From IMG/VR virus record IMGVR_UViG_3300020469_000054, positions 1 to 58,506 of that record: 58,506 nucleotides of DNA, one strand, 5' to 3'. The translations under genes and the position numbers were made by a program. A model generated the notes under the pieces. That model ran no database searches, had not been told where the DNA came from, and worked only from the letters and a program-made list of their open reading frames with translations. Of this stretch, positions 55,173-58,506 are shown in pieces; within the stretch, counting starts at the first letter, position 1; each line of letters starts with the position of its first letter. The DNA comes from a virus.

Positions 55173-55936
55173 TAGAAACCTAGATTATATTTGGCAATTA
55201 GATAGGCTTTAACAAGACCTGATCTAACAATGTCATCGATACCCATTTCTACACAAGTAAAGTCTTGCATTGACTGAAGTATCTGTATGAAGTCTGAGAT
55301 ACCAGACTTCTCATGCTCTCTAGTAAGATCTGACTGGGTTACATCACCACATAACATAATCTTAGAGTCTTCTCCTATACGAGTAATCATAGAGTCTAAC
55401 TCATGGAAATTCAAGTTACTGAATTCATCTACAATAACGATAGCGTTATCAAGAGTAACACCACGAATAAAACTTGTAGACCAGAAACTAATTGTTTGCT
55501 GTGCTTTGAGGTTGTCATATAACATTTCAAATGAATTGTCATCAGGCATACTAAACATATACCTTACCATATTTTTATATGGTACTTGATAAAGCATTGA
55601 CTTGTCTTCGTGATCTCCTGGTAGGAAACCAATCTCTCTAGTAGGAACTAAAGATCTTACAATGTATATTTTATCATATGGTGTGGTTTCGTCAAGTACT
55701 TCTTTTAATGCAAGATATAATGTAATAAAAGTCTTACCTGTACCTGCTGCCCCATGCAATAGTATATTTTTACCATTCTTATAAGAGTCATAAACCAATT
55801 CTTGATTTGGTGTCAAGGGTTTGATAGGTACCATATAGGAACTATCAATGGGTTTTTTTCTCTTCATATGTTTTTTAGACATAGGTTGAAGTGGTGCAGT
55901 ACCATTACCATTAGTTTTCTTTCTTGCTCTTGGCAT
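55172..55936 (-). CDS. phoH: PhoH-like P-loop ATPase
   Basis: 254 residues with Walker A 'GAAGTGKT' (62-69), Walker B 'IVIVDEFSN' (VDEF 169-172) and the PhoH core 'RSLVPTREIGFLPGD' and 'MLCGDVTQSD'. A basic, disordered N-terminus of 35 residues is usual in phage copies. PhoH is a widespread marine phage marker gene with ATPase/helicase-like activity and no settled role. Confidence 0.93.
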   Translation of the reverse strand: MPRARKKTNGNGTAPLQPMSKKHMKRKKPIDSSYMVPIKPLTPNQELVYDSYKNGKNILLHGAAGTGKTFITLYLALKEVLDETTPYDKIYIVRSLVPTREIGFLPGDHEDKSMLYQVPYKNMVRYMFSMPDDNSFEMLYDNLKAQQTISFWSTSFIRGVTLDNAIVIVDEFSNLNFHELDSMITRIGEDSKIMLCGDVTQSDLTREHEKSGISDFIQILQSMQDFTCVEMGIDDIVRSGLVKAYLIAKYNLGF

Positions 55937-56166
55937 TATGTAAACCTACTCAAGTTTGCACGAGGATGTTGTTCTTGAACTTTGGACATCACCTCTTTAA
56001 ATCCATCTTCCATTTTAGGTTTGCCATATGTGACACCACCTACACCAGCAGTCCAGTCTTTATCCCAGTCAGGATTGTCATTTCTCCACTGATCATACTC
56101 TGTCATTGTCATAGAGAGTTCTTTCTTCTCTTGAGTATTCTTATTTATTACAGGATAAGTAGGCAT
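55936..56166 (-). CDS. FmdB-like small protein (76 aa)
   Basis: ATG at 56166 (TAATG with ThyX stop), giving 'MPTYPVINKNTQEKKELSMT', the start of the FmdB-like family in cyanophages but without its usual Cys pairs. Continues with 'WDKDWTAGVGGVTYGKPKME' and a helical end. Role unknown; coupled to thyX and phoH. Confidence 0.7.
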   Translation of the reverse strand: MPTYPVINKNTQEKKELSMTMTEYDQWRNDNPDWDKDWTAGVGGVTYGKPKMEDGFKEVMSKVQEQHPRANLSRFT

Positions 56167-56888
56167 TAGTCTATTCGTAATGAGGGTGGTAGGTCTGACC
56201 AATCTAAGCATCGGTCTTCAGATTCAACTTGACATTCACATTCTTCTTCTGGACACCAACCAAGTGCATCAGCAATGATAGGAAACTCACAAATGAATTG
56301 TTGTTTACACAACTCAGCAATTTGTGAGTGCTCCTTCTGAGTGCCATGTGAAGAACGTAATTCTATATAGTGCATCCATGATCTAACAGATCCAGTCATA
56401 TAGAGTTTAGTAGGAGTAGCAAGAGGTAGTACAAACCGAGCACACTCTTTTGCTATACCATTAGCAAGGAGCTCGTTGTAAAGATCCATTGAATGAGTAA
56501 AGTGTTCAGCAATCCTTTCTTGAAGATCTTGCTTCTTATTATCTGGTATGTCATCAATACTATTCTGACGATTCTTTGTATCCTGACTACGAAGATCAAT
56601 CATAGGTATCTCTTCTGCTAATAAATTAGTATCAGCATACCTTTGAGAAAACTCTTGGAAAGTAAACGATCTATGACGTAGTATCTGTGCAGCAAGACCA
56701 CGTGTGGTATCAATCTGCAAAGTCATATGTGCTTGCTCAAAGATAGACCAATGACCATGCTTAATACAATACTTTAATAAACCAGCAACCTTTGGGTTGT
56801 CTTGGTTGTTTGGGTTAGATACTCTAGCAACGTATCCAATAGTTTTTTCAGCGTCAGGAGTGACAGAAACTAAACAGACTTTACTCAT
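56166..56888 (-). CDS. thyX: Flavin-dependent thymidylate synthase ThyX
   Basis: 240 residues. The ThyX motif is 'RHRSFTFQEFSQRYAD' (R71-H72-R73 ... S81-R83, with T at the middle serine). It makes dTMP from dUMP with FAD and methylene-tetrahydrofolate and NADPH, supplying DNA precursors. The second conserved segment 'WMHYIELRSSHGTQKEHSQI' is present. Confidence 0.95.
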   Translation of the reverse strand: MSKVCLVSVTPDAEKTIGYVARVSNPNNQDNPKVAGLLKYCIKHGHWSIFEQAHMTLQIDTTRGLAAQILRHRSFTFQEFSQRYADTNLLAEEIPMIDLRSQDTKNRQNSIDDIPDNKKQDLQERIAEHFTHSMDLYNELLANGIAKECARFVLPLATPTKLYMTGSVRSWMHYIELRSSHGTQKEHSQIAELCKQQFICEFPIIADALGWCPEEECECQVESEDRCLDWSDLPPSLRID

Positions 56889-57184
56889 GATTTAACATTC
56901 TTAAATAAAATAATTGACATCAATAATAATCCCCACGATTTAAAGTAACCTATTAAAGGGAGTCCAAAGATTGCTGGCATTAACCAATTCCATAATAGCA
57001 TAAACCCTACAGGAACTGCAACTAATGCACCAATTATAACACCAACTTTATTAGCAGTAGATCTAGGCTTCGGTGTAACCTCTTCCTCTTCTTCCTCTTC
57101 TGCTCTACGATCTAGGTAGACGGTGGTGCCTTTCTCTTTGGTTTGTTTTCTTTTTTGGAATTTTTTGAAGGGGCTGTTGTCCAT
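56885..57184 (-). CDS. Membrane protein with acidic linker (99 aa)
   Basis: ATG at 57184, overlapping the upstream gene by 73 bases. Basic N-terminus, an acidic run of seven Glu, then two hydrophobic segments ('VGVIIGALVAVPVGFMLLW' and 'GLLLMSIILF'). Two-span inner membrane protein of unknown role. The long overlap makes the exact start uncertain. Confidence 0.62.
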   Translation of the reverse strand: MDNSPFKKFQKRKQTKEKGTTVYLDRRAEEEEEEEVTPKPRSTANKVGVIIGALVAVPVGFMLLWNWLMPAIFGLPLIGYFKSWGLLLMSIILFKNVKS

Positions 57185-57372
57185 AATCTTGGGTTGACCA
57201 TACCGTCAGTTTGTTTGAGTGATTTAAAACCCTTTTTGTATAAGTCATAGTAATAATCAAAGATTCTAACTTGAGAATCTGCTATTACTATATCATATTT
57301 GGGGGTTTCACCATTGTCATCCATGTAATGAACAAGATAAGCAGTATAAGGTAACGACTTATCCTCTGCCAT
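57112..57372 (-). CDS. Conserved cyanophage protein (86 aa)
   Basis: I choose ATG at 57372 (longer frame from 57420 possible). 'YDIVIADSQVRIFDYYYDLY' and 'KGFKSLKQTDGMVNPRLW' read like a conserved cyanomyovirus family; the last 25 residues are Lys/Ser/Pro-rich and lie in the overlap. Function unknown. Confidence 0.72.
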   Translation of the reverse strand: MAEDKSLPYTAYLVHYMDDNGETPKYDIVIADSQVRIFDYYYDLYKKGFKSLKQTDGMVNPRLWTTAPSKNSKKENKPKRKAPPST

Positions 57373-57401
57373 CTTAGGATCACAATTCGCATGAAGAATC
57401 T

Positions 57402-57866
57402 TCAAGAGCGACCACCCCATTCTATCTGAGGAAATGCCTCAGATACCACTGCCTTAGTGATACGCTTATACTTCTTATTCATTTGCCCATCTTTAACTAA
57501 GACAAGAAGCTCTGCTTCTTCAGCAGAGAGTCCTTCTAAGAGTTGTACAAACATAGACTCTCTCCTTAAAGAAGGAAGTTTAGCACCACCCTTAAAGAAT
57601 CTATAAAGTCCTTTAAATTCATGCTCTAATCGTGTGTGATCAGTGCCTACAGGTGCATCATTAGGTGTGTAAGGCACATCACCTTCTGGCATCAAAGATA
57701 CAACAGAATCATCAAAGTTTACAATTAATAACTGCCGTAACCCTGATGAATTGTTTTCTCTAAGTAGTTTAATTTTTTCTGCTTTAGTTTTAGCATTACT
57801 AACCTTTCTAAGAACCTCAGAAATTAATAGTTTGCTACCACTATTATATGTTGCTTGTTTAGCCAT
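57402..57866 (-). CDS. Conserved T4-like protein (154 aa), DUF6433-like
   Basis: 'LLISEVLRKVSNAKTKAEKI', 'LRQLLIVNFDDSVVSLMPEG' and 'PYTPNDAPVG' match a conserved family of T4-like phages that I associate with DUF6433. Helical, with a basic end. Lies near PhoH and ThyX. Function unknown. Confidence 0.75.
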   Translation of the reverse strand: MAKQATYNSGSKLLISEVLRKVSNAKTKAEKIKLLRENNSSGLRQLLIVNFDDSVVSLMPEGDVPYTPNDAPVGTDHTRLEHEFKGLYRFFKGGAKLPSLRRESMFVQLLEGLSAEEAELLVLVKDGQMNKKYKRITKAVVSEAFPQIEWGGRS

Positions 57867-57880
57867 AGTTTAAATCCAAA

Positions 57881-58108
57881 TCATTCAGTGTCATCTTCTA
57901 AATCATCTTCGAGATAAGTTGTGCGAAGATAGATTAAATCATCATGTATGATGTTTCCATTTTCATCCAGCATTTCTGGATGTATAACACCCTTAGCATA
58001 AGCAGCGTTTTCGATGTAATCTTCAACGTATCCTTTTGCTAACCATGATACCGTAATACCAAGTATAAAGGCACCTACTATTCCTAGTACAACGAGTGCG
58101 ATTTCCAT
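57881..58108 (-). CDS. Single-span membrane protein (75 aa)
   Basis: Residues 3-24 are one hydrophobic segment ('IALVVLGIVGAFILGITVSW'), followed by an acidic soluble domain ending 'TYLEDDLEDDTE'. N-out or N-in cannot be decided. Late-type box 20 bases upstream. Confidence 0.68.
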   Translation of the reverse strand: MEIALVVLGIVGAFILGITVSWLAKGYVEDYIENAAYAKGVIHPEMLDENGNIIHDDLIYLRTTYLEDDLEDDTE

Positions 58109-58128
58109 AAGTATCTCCCAGCTATTTT

Positions 58129-58136
58129 TATTTAGA
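58129..58136 (-). promoter_or_regulatory. Late promoter box TCTAAATA
   Basis: 20 bases before the start at 58108 and overlapping the glutaredoxin stop. Confidence 0.55.
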
Positions 58137-58368
58137 TGAGTTTTTGCTCTCTCAAATATTTTACTGTGTCAGTACAACCACCAAGGTTCTTACCATCCAG
58201 TATTACTTGAGGAAATGTTGATCCAGCACCAAACTCTTGATAGAATGTGCGTCTTCCAAAATCCTGATCTAATACTTTCTCAGTAAAAGTATAACCCTTA
58301 GCTGATAGTACTTGCTTAACTTGTGTGCAGTATGGACAACCACCACGTGTATATACAGTAAAGTTCAT
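58132..58368 (-). CDS. nrdC: Glutaredoxin
   Basis: 78 residues with the active site 'GGCPYCTQVKQVLSAKGY' (C11-P-Y-C14) and cis-proline in 'STFPQVILDG'. It reduces disulfides, most likely feeding electrons to ribonucleotide reductase as T4 NrdC does. It has the fused terminator-promoter at 58389-58425 upstream. Confidence 0.93.
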   Translation of the reverse strand: MNFTVYTRGGCPYCTQVKQVLSAKGYTFTEKVLDQDFGRRTFYQEFGAGSTFPQVILDGKNLGGCTDTVKYLREQKLI

Positions 58369-58388
58369 AAGAACATATTATTTTTTAA

Positions 58389-58417
58389 ATTATAGCATAA
58401 AAAAGGAGGGGTCGCAA
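58389..58417 (-). promoter_or_regulatory. Early promoter with -35 in terminator loop
   Basis: -35 TTGCGA at 58412-58417 is the terminator loop plus closing pair; spacer of 17 bases is the hairpin arm plus T-run ending TGC; -10 TATAAT at 58389-58394. Drives glutaredoxin. Confidence 0.65.
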
Positions 58418-58425
58418 CCCCTCCT
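58398..58425 (-). terminator. Intrinsic terminator fused to a promoter
   Basis: AGGAGGGGT/ACCCCTCCT perfect 9-bp stem, loop of four, six T on the minus strand. Ends the gene at the right window edge. Confidence 0.88.
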
Positions 58426-58468
58426 GTATGTTCCGATTGTAGAGACCGCACGAACGATGTCTCAATCC

Positions 58469-58476
58469 TATTTAGA
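58469..58476 (-). promoter_or_regulatory. Late-type box TCTAAATA
   Basis: Overlaps the stop of the edge gene; 100 bases before glutaredoxin and with a terminator between, so its role is doubtful. Confidence 0.3.
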
Positions 58477-58506
58477 ATGTGAACTTAGCACCGATTTTAG
58501 CACCCC
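58472..58506 (-). CDS. 3' end of a gene cut by the window edge
   Basis: The last codons read 'GAKIGAKFTF' and then TAA. A terminal Phe with alternating hydrophobic residues at -3, -5 and -7 is the C-terminal signal of outer-membrane beta-barrels. Ten residues are too few to name a family, but a barrel or porin-like protein is possible. Confidence 0.5.
   Translation of the reverse strand, partial: GAKIGAKFTF

Noticed and set aside
1-58506. tRNA genes, integrase, att sites, transposons
   Set aside because: I looked for cloverleaf-like segments in the gaps and for integrase or transposase motifs in the proteins and saw none; a tRNA search program would settle the first.

Overview
The window is part of a T4-like contractile-tailed cyanophage genome (marine cyanomyovirus, Kyanoviridae type). 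It is AT-rich and packed with short genes that overlap by 1-14 bases. It carries T4 homologues (gp4, gp5, gp6, gp25, gp26, gp32, gp33, gp48, gp53, gp54, PhoH, ThyX, a glutaredoxin, a Cas4/RecB-like exonuclease) together with cyanobacterial-type auxiliary genes (heme oxygenase, CpeT, CP12, a DUF1825-like protein, a VirX1-like flavin halogenase). The host is therefore probably Synechococcus or Prochlorococcus. Nearly everything is on the minus strand; only gp48, gp53 and one basic protein (49797-52315) are on the plus strand. No tRNA, integrase, insertion sequence or CRISPR array was recognised.

Layout: 1-9081 holds baseplate and virion genes read leftwards (a large GGSGY-repeat structural protein cut by the window edge, gp6, gp25, a PAAR tip protein, an 861-residue structural protein). 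9087-14093 is a string of very small unassigned early genes with hairpins and promoters between them. 14166-24059 is an early/middle region: an SF2 helicase, two TSPPY DNA methyltransferases, a DGQHR-domain protein, a putative PD-(D/E)XK nuclease and four 2OG-Fe(II) oxygenase-like proteins. 24111-33586 holds tail-fibre and adhesin genes, most sets with their own TATAAATA late promoter. 33620-38132 is one tightly overlapped auxiliary operon (halogenase, two 2OG oxygenases, zinc ribbon, heme oxygenase, small proteins) behind a perfect TTGACA-N17-TATAAT promoter. 38164-49765 carries the gp5-like hub/needle, a CP12-CpeT cassette, a gp27-like hub, two paralogous tape-measure-like proteins (one with a lysozyme-like domain), gp26, gp54 and gp4. 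49797-51763 is gp48-gp53 on the other strand. 52387-58506 holds gp32, gp33, exonuclease, PhoH, ThyX, glutaredoxin and small partners.

How it works together: early genes appear to use host sigma-70 type promoters, several of them in an unusual form. One form has an extended -10 with an 8-base [CG]TG[TG]CACA box 28-29 bases upstream; another has the -35 inside the loop of the preceding terminator hairpin. Structural genes have [TCG]ATAAATA or [CTA]CTAAATA boxes about 22 bases before their start codons, the late signal expected to be read by a gp55 sigma factor with the gp33 co-activator encoded here.

Most worth checking: a canonical -1 slippery heptamer two codons before the gp26 stop that would fuse a 63-residue tail-chaperone-like extension; twin hairpins with identical AUAUUAA loops in the leader of the DGQHR gene; an 88-base folded leader at 12521-12608; the DGQHR / nuclease-like / methyltransferase cassette; and the divergent gp4/gp48 late promoters, each embedded in the opposite gene's start codon.
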